A stretch of 64,000 nucleotides of DNA from Pelagicoccus sp. SDUM812005 (GTDB lineage Bacteria; Verrucomicrobiota; Verrucomicrobiia; Opitutales; Opitutaceae): contig NZ_JARXIA010000001.1 in the NCBI RefSeq assembly GCF_031127875.1, positions 434,001 through 498,000 on the forward strand, read 5' to 3'. Position numbers and translations under genes: made by a program. Below are positions 27,260 to 36,378 of this stretch, piece by piece. Within the stretch, counting starts at the first letter, position 1, and each line of letters starts with the position of its first letter. The notes under the pieces are model-generated. The model searched no databases and was not told the origin of the DNA. It saw nothing but the letters and a program-made list of their open reading frames with translations.

Positions 27260-28794
27260 TTTCTGAAGCGAAGTGTATCCTCGAAGCCGAGGAGATCGTT
27301 AAGACCTTTCCAGGCGTTAAGGCTCTCTCGGGGGCGGGGTTGAGCGTTTACTCCGGGCGGCTGGTAGCATTGCTGGGTGAAAATGGCGCGGGGAAATCGA
27401 CTTTGATGAATGTGCTTTCGGGCGTTTTTCAGCCCGATTCGGGTACGATTCGAGTCGATGGTGAATGTGTCCAGTTTGCCAATACGCGAGAGGCTCAGGC
27501 CCGCGGTATCGGGATCGTGCACCAGGAGTTGAATCTGATTCCCTATTTGTCGGTGGCCGAAAACGTGTTTCTCGGAAACGAACCTAAATCCTGGAGTGGC
27601 TTGGTTGACTTTCGCAAGATGGAGGCGGAAACGGCCAAGGTCCTCGAGCGGGTCGATTTGCGAGTGGACCCGAGCGAACTCGTTTCGAACCTTCGGGTCG
27701 GCCAGCAGCAGTTGGTTGAGATTGCCAAGGCCTTGGCCTCCGAAGCTCGTGTCTTGATCCTGGACGAACCGACTTCATCGCTATCGTCTCATGAAGTGGA
27801 TACTTTGTTTTCGGTGGTGCGGGACTTGAAAGCGGATGGGGTGGGCTTAATCTATATTACCCACAAATTCGAGGAACTTGCCCCAATCTGCGACGAGGTC
27901 GTGGTGATGCGAGACGGTCAGCGAGTGGGGGAAGGGCAGCTTGCGCAGATGAGCCGCGATCGGATCGTGCAGCTGATGGCTGGACGGGAGTCCAAAGAGT
28001 TGTTCCAAAAGGCGGATACGGTACTTGGAGAAGAGGTTTTGCGAGCGGAAAGCGTAAGCTTGCCCGCCCAGGGCGTGGGTCGTCCCTTTTTGGTGAACGA
28101 TGTTTCGCTTTCGCTGAAGAAAGGCGAAGTCCTTGGGTTGTTTGGCCTCGTGGGAGCCGGCCGTACCGAATTGCTCGAGTGCTTGTTCGGCGCCCATGCC
28201 GGGGTGGCGACCGGTACCGTTTTCATCGATGGCGAGGAGATCCAGTTTCGGACTCCGGCGGATGCTATCGCGGCCCGGATGGCGTTTGCTCCGGAAGACC
28301 GCAAGCGCGATGGATTGGTGTTGCCGATGAGCGTGTTGGAGAATGCGAGCTTGCCGACTTTGGACAAATCGGTTCGAGGCGGTTTGGTGGACGTATCCAA
28401 GGAAACTGAATACATCAAGCCGTTCATCGATCGGTTTCGGGTGAAGACGCCCTCGATGCAGCAAGCGGTGGTGAACTTGAGCGGCGGCAACCAGCAAAAG
28501 GTGATCCTGGCCAAATGGTTGGCGACCGAACCGCGAATCCTTTTGCTCGATGAGCCGACCCGCGGCATCGACGTAAACGCTAAGCGCGAGATCTATACCT
28601 TTATCGACGAGTTGGCCAAGGCGGGACTTGGACTGATCGTCGTCTCCTCGGAGCTGCCGGAAATCCTGGCCCTATCGGACCGGGTTATCGTGCTCTGCGA
28701 GGGCAGGAAAACAGCGGAATTTTCCCGCGAAGAAGCAACCCCTGAACGTGTTTTGCATGCCGCTTTGCCGGACGAGGTAGCGGTGATCGATTAG
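27256..28794 (+). CDS. Sugar ABC transporter ATPase (RbsA type)
   Basis: A 512-residue protein with two fused ATPase domains. The first has Walker A GENGAGKST (41-49), signature LRVGQQQLVEIAKAL and Walker B VLILDEPTSSLS. The second has the degenerate P-loop GLVGAGRTELLE (Arg for Lys, normal in RbsA/MglA), signature LSGGNQQKVILAKWL and ILLLDEPTRGID. It energises import through the permease 2 nt downstream. The upstream overlap with the DUF2291 gene indicates one translation unit. Confidence 0.95.
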   Translation: MISEAKCILEAEEIVKTFPGVKALSGAGLSVYSGRLVALLGENGAGKSTLMNVLSGVFQPDSGTIRVDGECVQFANTREAQARGIGIVHQELNLIPYLSVAENVFLGNEPKSWSGLVDFRKMEAETAKVLERVDLRVDPSELVSNLRVGQQQLVEIAKALASEARVLILDEPTSSLSSHEVDTLFSVVRDLKADGVGLIYITHKFEELAPICDEVVVMRDGQRVGEGQLAQMSRDRIVQLMAGRESKELFQKADTVLGEEVLRAESVSLPAQGVGRPFLVNDVSLSLKKGEVLGLFGLVGAGRTELLECLFGAHAGVATGTVFIDGEEIQFRTPADAIAARMAFAPEDRKRDGLVLPMSVLENASLPTLDKSVRGGLVDVSKETEYIKPFIDRFRVKTPSMQQAVVNLSGGNQQKVILAKWLATEPRILLLDEPTRGIDVNAKREIYTFIDELAKAGLGLIVVSSELPEILALSDRVIVLCEGRKTAEFSREEATPERVLHAALPDEVAVID

Positions 28795-28796
28795 AA

Positions 28797-29777
28797 ATGA
28801 ATCCTGAAACCTTATCAGCAAACTTGAACCGCTTTCGCTCGCTACTGGCCTTGGGGCTGATGGTGATCGCGCTGAGCTTCCTTTCCGAGCAGTTTTTGAC
28901 GGCCGAAAACGGCTTCAACATCCTGCGTCAGATTTCTGTGAACCTCTGCCTTTCGATCGGCATGACGCTGGTCATCGTGAGTGGCGGAATCGACTTGTCG
29001 GTCGGAGCGATCCTCGGGCTCGCGGGCGCGGTGGCTGCGGGACTTTTGAAAAATGGACTAGCTATCCCGCCTCTCGGTGTGGCTTTGGTCTTCACAACGA
29101 CAGGAGCCATCTTGGCAGGCGTACTGGTGGGTGGCGCCGCAGGGTGGGCGAACGGGTTTGTCATAACGCGCTTCCGCTTGCCGCCTTTCGTGGCTACGCT
29201 GGGCATGCTCAGTATCGCTCGCGGCCTGACAATGCTGTGGACGGGAGGATTTCCGGTTACAGGCCTAGGCGATAGTTTTGGGGCGGTTGGTACGGGAACG
29301 TTTCTCGGAGTTCCGATGCCGGTTTGGATCATGGTGGCCATGGCGGCGTTGTTCGTGGTGGTGACGCGGAAGTCACGCTTCGGTCGCCACTTGTACGCCG
29401 TCGGCGGCAACGAGCGAGCTGCCCGCTTGACCGGCTTGCGCGTGAACCGGATCAAGATCGCCGTTTATACCCTGGCCGGAGCCTTGGCTGGTGTGGCGGG
29501 ATTGATCGTGACCTCGCGTCTCGACTCGGCCCAGCCCAATGCGGGGCTTGGCTACGAGCTCGATTCCATCGCGGCGGTGGTGATTGGTGGAACTTCTTTG
29601 TCTGGCGGTCGCGGTACGGTGATGGGGACGGTGTTGGGCTGTCTTATCATCGGTGTCCTGAATAACGGTCTCTTTTTGCTAAACGTGTCGCCTTTCTGGC
29701 AACAAGTGATCAAGGGCGGCGTAATCCTCTTGGCTGTCGCTATCGATAAAATGAATACAAAGGAATCCGACGCTTAA
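28797..29777 (+). CDS. Sugar ABC transporter permease (RbsC type)
   Basis: A 326-residue polytopic membrane protein with 8-10 helices. Family landmarks are NLCLSIGMTLVIVSGGIDLSVG (written here as one run of helix residues 45-66), FVITRFRLPPFVATLGML and AVVIGGTSLSGGRGTVMGT, the cytoplasmic coupling loop. It forms the membrane path of the importer as a homodimer. It ends the cassette; two small stem-loops follow before the PA14 gene. Confidence 0.94.
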   Translation: MNPETLSANLNRFRSLLALGLMVIALSFLSEQFLTAENGFNILRQISVNLCLSIGMTLVIVSGGIDLSVGAILGLAGAVAAGLLKNGLAIPPLGVALVFTTTGAILAGVLVGGAAGWANGFVITRFRLPPFVATLGMLSIARGLTMLWTGGFPVTGLGDSFGAVGTGTFLGVPMPVWIMVAMAALFVVVTRKSRFGRHLYAVGGNERAARLTGLRVNRIKIAVYTLAGALAGVAGLIVTSRLDSAQPNAGLGYELDSIAAVVIGGTSLSGGRGTVMGTVLGCLIIGVLNNGLFLLNVSPFWQQVIKGGVILLAVAIDKMNTKESDA

Positions 29778-29793
29778 AGATACCCGACGTTCT

Positions 29794-29836
29794 CGAACCC
29801 CGGTCAGGTTCGCAGATTCGTCCGTATGTCGAATCT
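29794..29836 (+). terminator. Tandem stem-loops after the ABC cassette
   Basis: CGAACC/GGTTCG (29794-29812, 7-nt loop) and AGATTCG/CGAATCT (29814-29836, 9-nt loop). There is no T-tract, so they may slow 3' decay or terminate weakly instead of acting as a standard terminator. Confidence 0.4.
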
Positions 29837-29884
29837 CAATACCCACAATACTAAACTAAGAAAACTCAGAATACCCTAGTGATT

Positions 29885-30598
29885 ATGAATATACGCCTGA
29901 CCCAAGCCCTTGCTGCCTTTTTTACCCTTTCGACGGCGACGTTTGCGTACCCTCTGCAACCAGTTGGTGAAATTCCCAACGAAGCCGGCACTGGCCTAGA
30001 CGCTCAGTTTTGGGCGCAGCCTGCGAAGTCTCTCAAGAGTCTCGGGCGACAAGCCTTGGATGTGATCCGTGAAGAACCAACGAATGCGACCTTCCGTTCG
30101 AGCGCTGTTCAGTACGGAGGAAACGATCTTTGGAGCTTGGAGAAATGGTTAGGTGACGACGTCGGAAGCTTGAGCTACCAAAACAAGCCAGACGCGAATG
30201 TGATGGGAGACTGCGTGTTGCGCTTTTCTGGATACATAGCAATTCCGGAAGCAGGTGAGGTGAGCTTTACCTGTTCTTCCGATGACGGGTCTATGGTTTG
30301 GATCGGTGGGGAGCTGGTTATTCTCAACGATGGGTACGGCGCTGCGCCGGGGGACTTTCCCGAGGGGACGGCGACCTTTGCGGAAGCTGGCTTGTATCCC
30401 ATCGAAATTGCCTTCTTCAACGGTGACTGGGAGGATGGCCATGGAAATCACGGCGAGAGCATTATCCGCTTTTTTGTAGACGGAGAACCTGCGAGGAAGG
30501 GCGCCTTTTACTCCAAGAGCGAGCTTGAGGCGTCTCTCGGCTTCCCCGCTAATCCGCTAACGGATCCGGTTGGAACAGCTGTCGCGTTGAGTCGTTAA
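29885..30598 (+). CDS. Exported PA14-domain protein
   Basis: A 237-residue exported protein with a signal peptide (about 1-20, ending ATFAYP). The rest is essentially one PA14 domain: GLDAQFW, the central CVLRFSGYIAIPEAGEVSFT, then CSSDDGSMVWIGGELVILND and YPIEIAFFNGDWEDGHG. The Ser-Asp-Asp-Gly loop is the calcium/carbohydrate-binding edge of the fold. With no catalytic domain attached, it probably binds glycan at the cell surface or in the periplasm. ATG 29885 is preferred over the GTG two codons earlier. It follows the sugar importer and precedes two secreted nucleoside-hydrolase-like proteins, so it probably helps capture the same glycan. Confidence 0.8.
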   Translation: MNIRLTQALAAFFTLSTATFAYPLQPVGEIPNEAGTGLDAQFWAQPAKSLKSLGRQALDVIREEPTNATFRSSAVQYGGNDLWSLEKWLGDDVGSLSYQNKPDANVMGDCVLRFSGYIAIPEAGEVSFTCSSDDGSMVWIGGELVILNDGYGAAPGDFPEGTATFAEAGLYPIEIAFFNGDWEDGHGNHGESIIRFFVDGEPARKGAFYSKSELEASLGFPANPLTDPVGTAVALSR

Positions 30599-30715
30599 GA
30601 GTTCTAAGGTTATGACGGTATGGGGCTTGAATCTAGGTCTTGTCAGTAGCATCTTAGGATGCGGTCCGACCCTGGCTTTAAGCGTCGGGACGAACGCTCG
30701 GAAACTACCCAAGCT

Positions 30716-32140
30716 ATGAAGAAACTACTAGCCATTTTGTCCCTGCTCCTTGCTTGCATCTCCCTGCAAGGAGGCGAATTAGAGAAACATCGCATGATCG
30801 TGCTCACTGATATGGGCGCGGATCCCGATGATGAGCAATCGCTGGTGCGCCTCCTGCTGTACGCGAACCAAATCGATATAGAAGGAATCGTGGCCACGAC
30901 TTCCTGCTGGCACCGCGACAGTATTCGTCCGGACTTTATTCGGGACATCCTAGCGGCCTACGAAAAGGTCCGGCCAAACTTGCTCTTGCATGAGTCCGGT
31001 TATCCGTCGGCGGATACGCTTCGCTCTGTATCGAAGAAGGGAATACCTAAATACGGTATGGAAGGAGTGGGCGAAGGTATGGATACGGAAGGTTCCGATT
31101 GGATTATCGAAGTGCTGGAGCGAGACGACGAGCGTCCGCTTTGGATCAGCGTTTGGGGTGGGCCGAACGTTCTGGCTCAGGCTCTCTACAAGATCGACAA
31201 GACCAGATCGAAGCCGGAAGCGGAAAAGCTAATCTCCAAGCTGCGCGTTTACACGATCTCTGACCAGGACGACAGCGCCATGTGGATGCGTAAGACCTTT
31301 CCGAAGCTTTTCTACATCGTCACGCCGACGGATGACTACGGGAAGTCGACCTGGATCGCGATCAACAACAATCACGAGGGAGCCGACAATTCCTTGGTGA
31401 GCAATCCTTGGTTCGAAGCTCACATCCAGCAAGGTCACGGCCCCTTGGGTGCCCGTTATCCGGATACGTCCTGGGGATTCGAGGGGGATACCCCGGCTTT
31501 TCTGGGATTGATACCGAACGGCTTGAATCATATGGAAAAGCCTAACTGGGGGAGCTGGGGAGGCCGCTACGAGCTAAGCATACCCGACGTTAAGGATTTC
31601 CAAGACGGAAGTTCAGTGGTTGTTCCCGAGCCGGAGACTCGACCTATTTGGACGGATACTTCCGACACCTATACTCCGTATCGGAAAAGTGAATTCAAGC
31701 GGGCAGTAGAAAAGAGCGACAAGAGCTATAGCGGAAACGCAGTAACGCTTTGGCGTTGGCGCGAAGATTTCCAGAACGACTTTGCGGCTCGCATGGATTG
31801 GTGCACGCAACCTTACGATGAAGCGAACCACCCGCCAGTGGTTCACCTAAACCATCCACGGGAAATCAGGGTGAAGTCCGGTAAAGGATTTACGCTCGAT
31901 GCCTACGGCAGCAGCGATCCCGATGGCGATAGTATCAGCTACCTCTGGTTCCACTACCCGGAAGCGGGAAGCTACAAGAAATTCGTTCCGCACAACGGTG
32001 CGGAAAACTTCGATCGCGTGAACTATACGGCGCCGAAGGTCGAAAAGGAGGAGACGATGCACATCATCCTGAAGTTGAGCGACAAGGGCACTCCATCGCT
32101 CACGCGCTACGCCCGCGTGATCGTAACAGTGGAACCTTGA
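30716..32140 (+). CDS. Exported Sde182/DUF1593 nucleoside-hydrolase-like protein, copy 1
   Basis: A 474-residue exported protein. After the signal (MKKLLAILSLLLACISLQGG) comes a nucleoside-hydrolase-like domain: LTDMGADPDDEQSLVRLL keeps the Asp-rich calcium motif of that fold, WISVWGGPNVLAQAL matches a conserved core strand, and SDQDDSAMW follows. An Ig/PKD-like C-terminal domain starts near 385 (LDAYGSSDPDGDSISYLWF), the usual Sde182 layout. Nucleoside hydrolases cleave furanosyl bonds, and exported relatives are tied to polysaccharide use but have no settled reaction. ATG 30716 is chosen for its signal peptide. Its stop overlaps the start of copy 2. Confidence 0.82.
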   Translation: MKKLLAILSLLLACISLQGGELEKHRMIVLTDMGADPDDEQSLVRLLLYANQIDIEGIVATTSCWHRDSIRPDFIRDILAAYEKVRPNLLLHESGYPSADTLRSVSKKGIPKYGMEGVGEGMDTEGSDWIIEVLERDDERPLWISVWGGPNVLAQALYKIDKTRSKPEAEKLISKLRVYTISDQDDSAMWMRKTFPKLFYIVTPTDDYGKSTWIAINNNHEGADNSLVSNPWFEAHIQQGHGPLGARYPDTSWGFEGDTPAFLGLIPNGLNHMEKPNWGSWGGRYELSIPDVKDFQDGSSVVVPEPETRPIWTDTSDTYTPYRKSEFKRAVEKSDKSYSGNAVTLWRWREDFQNDFAARMDWCTQPYDEANHPPVVHLNHPREIRVKSGKGFTLDAYGSSDPDGDSISYLWFHYPEAGSYKKFVPHNGAENFDRVNYTAPKVEKEETMHIILKLSDKGTPSLTRYARVIVTVEP

Positions 32141-33522
32141 GTCAAGGCGAGCTGACGAGAAAGGCGACCGTGAATCTGTTTAACGCATCATTGTGGAGCT
32201 TGAGTCGTCGCTTGCGGAGCTCGGCTCCTGCACTGCGGGGGCTGAGCTGCGGTCTTCTTTGCTTTGCCTTTGTCTCGGCATCTTTCGCTGAGCCTATATC
32301 TCGTCATAGAGTTATCGTATCCACGGATATTGGAGGAACGGATTTCGATGATTTCCAATCCATGGTGCATCTGCTGCTCTATGCAGACGTACTAGAAATC
32401 GAAGGGCTGGTTTCCTCTCCTTATGGTCCGGGGCGAAAGGAGCATATCTTGTCTGTGATCGACCACTACGAAGCGGACTATGGAAATCTGCGCACCTGGT
32501 CGGATCGCTATCCAACTCCGGATTCATTGCGGGCTATCACGAAGCAAGGTGAGCTGGAGATGGCGCCTTACGCTGGGTATCGAAAGCCGACCGAGGGCTC
32601 GAAGTGGATTGTCGCTTGCGCCCGCCGCGAAGATTCACGCCCGCTGCATATCTTGGTTTGGGGCGGATTGGAAGACGTGGCCCAAGCGCTGCACGACGCG
32701 CCGGAGATTTTGCCGCAATTGAAAATCCACTACATCGGCGGTCCCAACAAGAAATGGAGTCCGGATGCTTATCACTATCTCGCTACCCAATTTCCTTCGC
32801 TCTGGATGATCGAGTCGAATTCTACCTATCGCGGGTGGTTCGTGGGGGGAGCTCAGCAGGGCGACTTAAGCGCTCATTCATTCGCTGCGATTCATGCCGA
32901 TGGCCACGGAGCTTTGGGTAACTTTTTCGCTCGGGGAATTTCTTTCGAATCAGCGATTCGGAGCGAAGTCAAAATGGGCGACACTCCCACAGTGGGATGG
33001 TTGTTGCAGGGCGATCCCAACATGCCGTTCCAAGGAGGTTGGGGTGGCCGGTTCGTTCGCGCCTGGACCCGGCCGTATTCGCATTTCGATAGGCTTACTA
33101 CGGCTGAGGACGAAATCGAGTTTTGCTCCATCATGGAGCTTGAGCTGCCCTTGGGACCCGATTGCCCGAAAACGCCGCAACTGCGCATGGAGGTGGAGAA
33201 CCAATCGCTGCTTGGGCATCTTCCTGGCGACGGTACGGTACGTTTTCGCTTTTGCCCAAAGTCGGCGAAAACCTTTTCCTACAAGATCGTAGGCGACGCC
33301 CCGTCGCTAAACGGAAAAGAAGGCAAGGTTACGGCTGTGCCCGCTTTGCCGGAACAGGCGCTTCGTCCAGATTCGCATTGGCCGAATTGGTGGACTGACG
33401 ATCCGTCTCCTGCGGCGGCGGTAGCCGAGCACCAAGGGGCTCGTACTGTGAGCCAATGGCGGGAGGCGTTTATGCGCGATTTCGCTCAACGGCTAGACCG
33501 TTGCCGCTCGCCAAAACGATAA
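32137..33522 (+). CDS. Exported Sde182/DUF1593 nucleoside-hydrolase-like protein, copy 2
   Basis: A 461-residue paralogue of the preceding protein, clearly diverged. It has VSTDIGGTDFDDFQSMVHLL in place of the first Asp motif (Asp at the start and the Asp pair kept), HILVWGGLEDVAQAL for the core strand, and a C-terminal beta domain. The N-terminal 50 residues hold a basic region and a hydrophobic export segment (GLLCFAFVSASFA). The start is uncertain: TTG 32137 overlaps the upstream TGA, and GTG 32170 is an alternative. Tandem retention of two diverged copies suggests two related bonds or two sugar linkages. The substrate is not known. Confidence 0.8.
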   Translation: MSQGELTRKATVNLFNASLWSLSRRLRSSAPALRGLSCGLLCFAFVSASFAEPISRHRVIVSTDIGGTDFDDFQSMVHLLLYADVLEIEGLVSSPYGPGRKEHILSVIDHYEADYGNLRTWSDRYPTPDSLRAITKQGELEMAPYAGYRKPTEGSKWIVACARREDSRPLHILVWGGLEDVAQALHDAPEILPQLKIHYIGGPNKKWSPDAYHYLATQFPSLWMIESNSTYRGWFVGGAQQGDLSAHSFAAIHADGHGALGNFFARGISFESAIRSEVKMGDTPTVGWLLQGDPNMPFQGGWGGRFVRAWTRPYSHFDRLTTAEDEIEFCSIMELELPLGPDCPKTPQLRMEVENQSLLGHLPGDGTVRFRFCPKSAKTFSYKIVGDAPSLNGKEGKVTAVPALPEQALRPDSHWPNWWTDDPSPAAAVAEHQGARTVSQWREAFMRDFAQRLDRCRSPKR

Positions 33523-33540
33523 ACTGAATACCAGAACATT

Positions 33541-34392
33541 ATGAAAAAATACGCGTATCTCTTAGCTTCCTTTGCTTGTATCCAAATTTCTCAAGTGAGT
33601 ATTGAGGCAGTTTCGCTTACTGAGGTCGTTTGGGGAGAGGTCGGTTGTTTCAAGATAGAGATGGAGATGGGGACGGTTTACTTTGAGAAGGACAATGGAG
33701 TCTCCGGATTTAAGAGCTTCGTCGATAATCAAGGAAACGATTGGGTTGCCTCCTATATGCCACCGGGGCCGAACGGTGATTTTCGGGGCTTTCCCAATAG
33801 CGTGGGAAACTTCGGTCATGCCGGACGCGACAGCGGTTCGAAAACGATTGTGGTGGACGATAGGAGGGAGGGGGATTGCGTTGTGCTCGAATCGAGCAAC
33901 GAGACCTTTACTTTCCAGTATTGGTTTTTTGAGGACAGGGTTGCGATAAAGGTTCTGAAGTCAGAGGGCGACTATTGCTTCTTGCTGGAAACAGTGGCTG
34001 GCGGTACAGCCGACGAAGAGGATTACTTTGTGTTGGCTGACGGAAAGAAGCGGATACCGAGCGGAGAGTTTCTGGATATCACGCCGGAGTGGTTTTATTT
34101 AGGCGATCCGAAGGTGGATCATTTCCTTTTTCTGGCCAAGACGCCGGAGGATGACGCTCCCAACGAAAACCATCGACAGATTCGTCCAAACGGAATGCAC
34201 AACATGGACCTCTACAGTTTCGGTCGAACCGGACGTGATCGCGGGTACAAGACCTTCGGCATGAGCGGTAATGAGCATGTATGTGTGATCGGCTTCGCAT
34301 CGGCGGACCTCACCCATCAGGAAATGACGGGACTGATCGAAGGCTTCCTTGCCCAGCCGTTTGGCTCGGATGGTGGGGGAGTTGTAGAATGA
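33541..34392 (+). CDS. Exported protein of unknown function
   Basis: A 283-residue protein with a signal peptide (about 1-23). The mature part is beta-rich, with Gly/Asp loops and many aromatic residues (GNDWVASYMPPGPNGDFRG, TFQYWFFEDRVAIKV, ITPEWFYLGDPKVDHFLFLA), resembling the beta-sandwich portions of glycan-active proteins. No catalytic motif was recognised. It follows copy 2 of the nucleoside-hydrolase-like pair by 18 nt on the same strand, so it is the last gene of that run, and it meets a pectate lyase gene tail to tail 28 nt further on. A sugar-binding or lyase-related function is plausible from company only. Confidence 0.65.
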   Translation: MKKYAYLLASFACIQISQVSIEAVSLTEVVWGEVGCFKIEMEMGTVYFEKDNGVSGFKSFVDNQGNDWVASYMPPGPNGDFRGFPNSVGNFGHAGRDSGSKTIVVDDRREGDCVVLESSNETFTFQYWFFEDRVAIKVLKSEGDYCFLLETVAGGTADEEDYFVLADGKKRIPSGEFLDITPEWFYLGDPKVDHFLFLAKTPEDDAPNENHRQIRPNGMHNMDLYSFGRTGRDRGYKTFGMSGNEHVCVIGFASADLTHQEMTGLIEGFLAQPFGSDGGGVVE

Positions 34393-34420
34393 ACGCCAAA
34401 CCGCCGATGCGTAATTTGCC

Positions 34421-35974
34421 CTAGCTGATGGTGTCGACGTTGTTGTCGAGGTTGTAGTAGTCGACTTTTTCGTTGGGGTCGGTCCCGTTGAGGAACTCCT
34501 CGATATTGCTGTATCCATCGCCGTCGCTGTCGAGGCGGCTGTCGGCTGCCGAGTGCGGGGAGAGGCGGTGCTGTTTTTCCCATGCGTCCGGCATGCCGTC
34601 GTTGTCGCTATCTTGCGGAACGTCTTGCGGAGAAAACGTGTACTCGGGATAGCTGCCGACTTGCTGGTGGTCGCTGATGATTCCGTTGCCGTAGGTAACC
34701 TCGCCGGTGCGTACCATTTCGATGACGCGGAGGTCTACGGCGTCTCTGCGGGGTAGGGTGGCTCCTGCTTTTTCGAGCACTTCGCGGTAGGCGACAGCGG
34801 CGCTTTGCTGGTTTACGGGCCACCCTTCGAAGGGGGAATTGACGCGGGCCATCTCGAGGGTACCCGCGCCTTCCTGGATCAGCACGCCTTTCCAGTTGTC
34901 GGCTGTGACCTCAGGGGAACCTTCGACAAGATTGCCTGCGATGTACCATTTGCCTGGGCGTTTACCGGTTTTTGGATACCAGCTGCCCTCGAAGCGGGAG
35001 CCTGGGGAAAGCATGTCGCGCTGCTCGATCTTGGCGATAGTGCTTAGCATGTTTTCGTTGGTGGCAGGACCAGGTTTGTAGTAGTTGTTGATAACGTTGA
35101 TGAGGGAGGTTTCGTCTCCTCCGTCCATGGTCCGATGGCGCCAGTTGAAGATCACGTTGTTGCGGTAGTCGAATTCCCCGCTCATGCCAATGGATGGATT
35201 GCGGCCAGTGTTGCTTGCGAAGAGGTTGTGGTGGAAGGTGGAATCGGTACCGCCCCAAGTGCCGCCAAATTCATGCCCCGGCTTCATGCCTTCGCTGGAG
35301 ATGCAGTACTGCACGGTCACGTTTTGCGTGGCGGTTTTGATGCGTAGCTTTTCGCCGGGATTGTGCGGATCGTCGTGGTATTCCATCCTGCGATAAAGGG
35401 AGAGGTTCTCGTCCCGTCCCCAGCTGGTGGAGCAATGGTCTACGACGACGTTGCGGTGCGGGTATCCGCCAATGTTGTCGGAACCTTGGCCTCCCGTTGT
35501 AATGCCTCTGCGAATACGAAGGTGTCGCAGGATGACGTTGTAGGTATTGATGTCGAGGGACGCGTATGCGATGCAAATTCCATCTCCCGGGGCGGACTGG
35601 CCGGCGATGGTGATGTGCGGGTTCTCGATCTCGAGGTTGGATTCCAGTTCGATCAGTCCTGCTACTTTGAATACGACGATGCGAGGACCTTCCGCCTCGA
35701 TCGCGGCTCTGAGACTTCCCGGTCCGCTGTCCTTGAGGTTGGTGACTGCGATGACTTCCCCGCCGCGCCCGCCCGTAGCATACATGCCGCCGCCCCAGGC
35801 TCCGGGGAAGGCAGGAATCTTGTAGGGCAGTACTGGCGGTAAGGGAGGCGCCATGGCAGGAGGCGGCTCGACGAGTCCTTCCTGAGGGGTGCTGGGCGTT
35901 TGGGCCGGCGAGGGGACGGTTAAGGAGTGGGTGCACGCAAGCGCGAGCGCGATTTGAGGCAAGTTAAGCTTCAT
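34421..35974 (-). CDS. Exported pectate lyase-like protein (PL1) with calcium-binding tail
   Basis: A 517-residue exported protein. After a signal and a Pro-rich linker (about 25-50) comes a parallel beta-helix starting GAWGGGMYATGGRGGEVI, with VTNLKDSGPGSLRAAIEAEG, ITIAGQSAPGDGI, RNVVVDHCSTSWGRDENLS and HHNLFASNTGRNPSI as PL1 coils. The conserved DHCS strand and the Arg after it lie where PL1 enzymes bind calcium and substrate. The C-terminus holds DSDNDGMPDAWE and DSDGDGYSNIEEFLNGTDP, EF-hand-like repeats often used for surface attachment in this phylum. It would cut polygalacturonate by beta-elimination. It is convergent with the unknown exported gene and divergent from GH127. Confidence 0.88.
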   Translation of the reverse strand: MKLNLPQIALALACTHSLTVPSPAQTPSTPQEGLVEPPPAMAPPLPPVLPYKIPAFPGAWGGGMYATGGRGGEVIAVTNLKDSGPGSLRAAIEAEGPRIVVFKVAGLIELESNLEIENPHITIAGQSAPGDGICIAYASLDINTYNVILRHLRIRRGITTGGQGSDNIGGYPHRNVVVDHCSTSWGRDENLSLYRRMEYHDDPHNPGEKLRIKTATQNVTVQYCISSEGMKPGHEFGGTWGGTDSTFHHNLFASNTGRNPSIGMSGEFDYRNNVIFNWRHRTMDGGDETSLINVINNYYKPGPATNENMLSTIAKIEQRDMLSPGSRFEGSWYPKTGKRPGKWYIAGNLVEGSPEVTADNWKGVLIQEGAGTLEMARVNSPFEGWPVNQQSAAVAYREVLEKAGATLPRRDAVDLRVIEMVRTGEVTYGNGIISDHQQVGSYPEYTFSPQDVPQDSDNDGMPDAWEKQHRLSPHSAADSRLDSDGDGYSNIEEFLNGTDPNEKVDYYNLDNNVDTIS

Positions 35975-36378
35975 AGCGATTCTTTGAGGGTTCAGTTTAA
36001 GAAGTCGTTCAGCCCGTTTTACCGGAGGGGGCGCTGCGCGAGTGAACAGACTAGCAGAGCCACCCTTACGAAAAGGTTACCGAAAGGGATAAATCCCAAG
36101 AATGAGCGAATCTTACGGTGAAACAGGAATGAAATAAAGAATTGTTTCCTTTAGTTTCATAAAAGTTCTTGTCATTCGTTTTTGTGCCTTTACAGACTTT
36201 CAATCTCGATAATCATAGGTTTGTCCGGTGGCTGCTGGGGTAGAGCAGCTGCCGGGCGAGTTTGTGAAATAATACCCTGTTTCATTTTCTTTTTCTCTAT
36301 CCCGCCCACTTTTGCTCCAAACCTGTTAATGCGTTACCCCAGCCCGCTTAGGTGCCGTGGGTAGCGTCCGTGAAAGCC
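35975..36378. other. Divergent intergenic region between pectate lyase and GH127 genes
   Basis: 404 nt without a credible gene. It must hold the promoters of both genes. An imperfect A/T-rich dyad at 36129-36160 (ATGAAATAAAG against CTTTAGTTTCAT) is the only symmetric element I see. No clear sigma-70 pair could be assigned. Confidence 0.5.
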
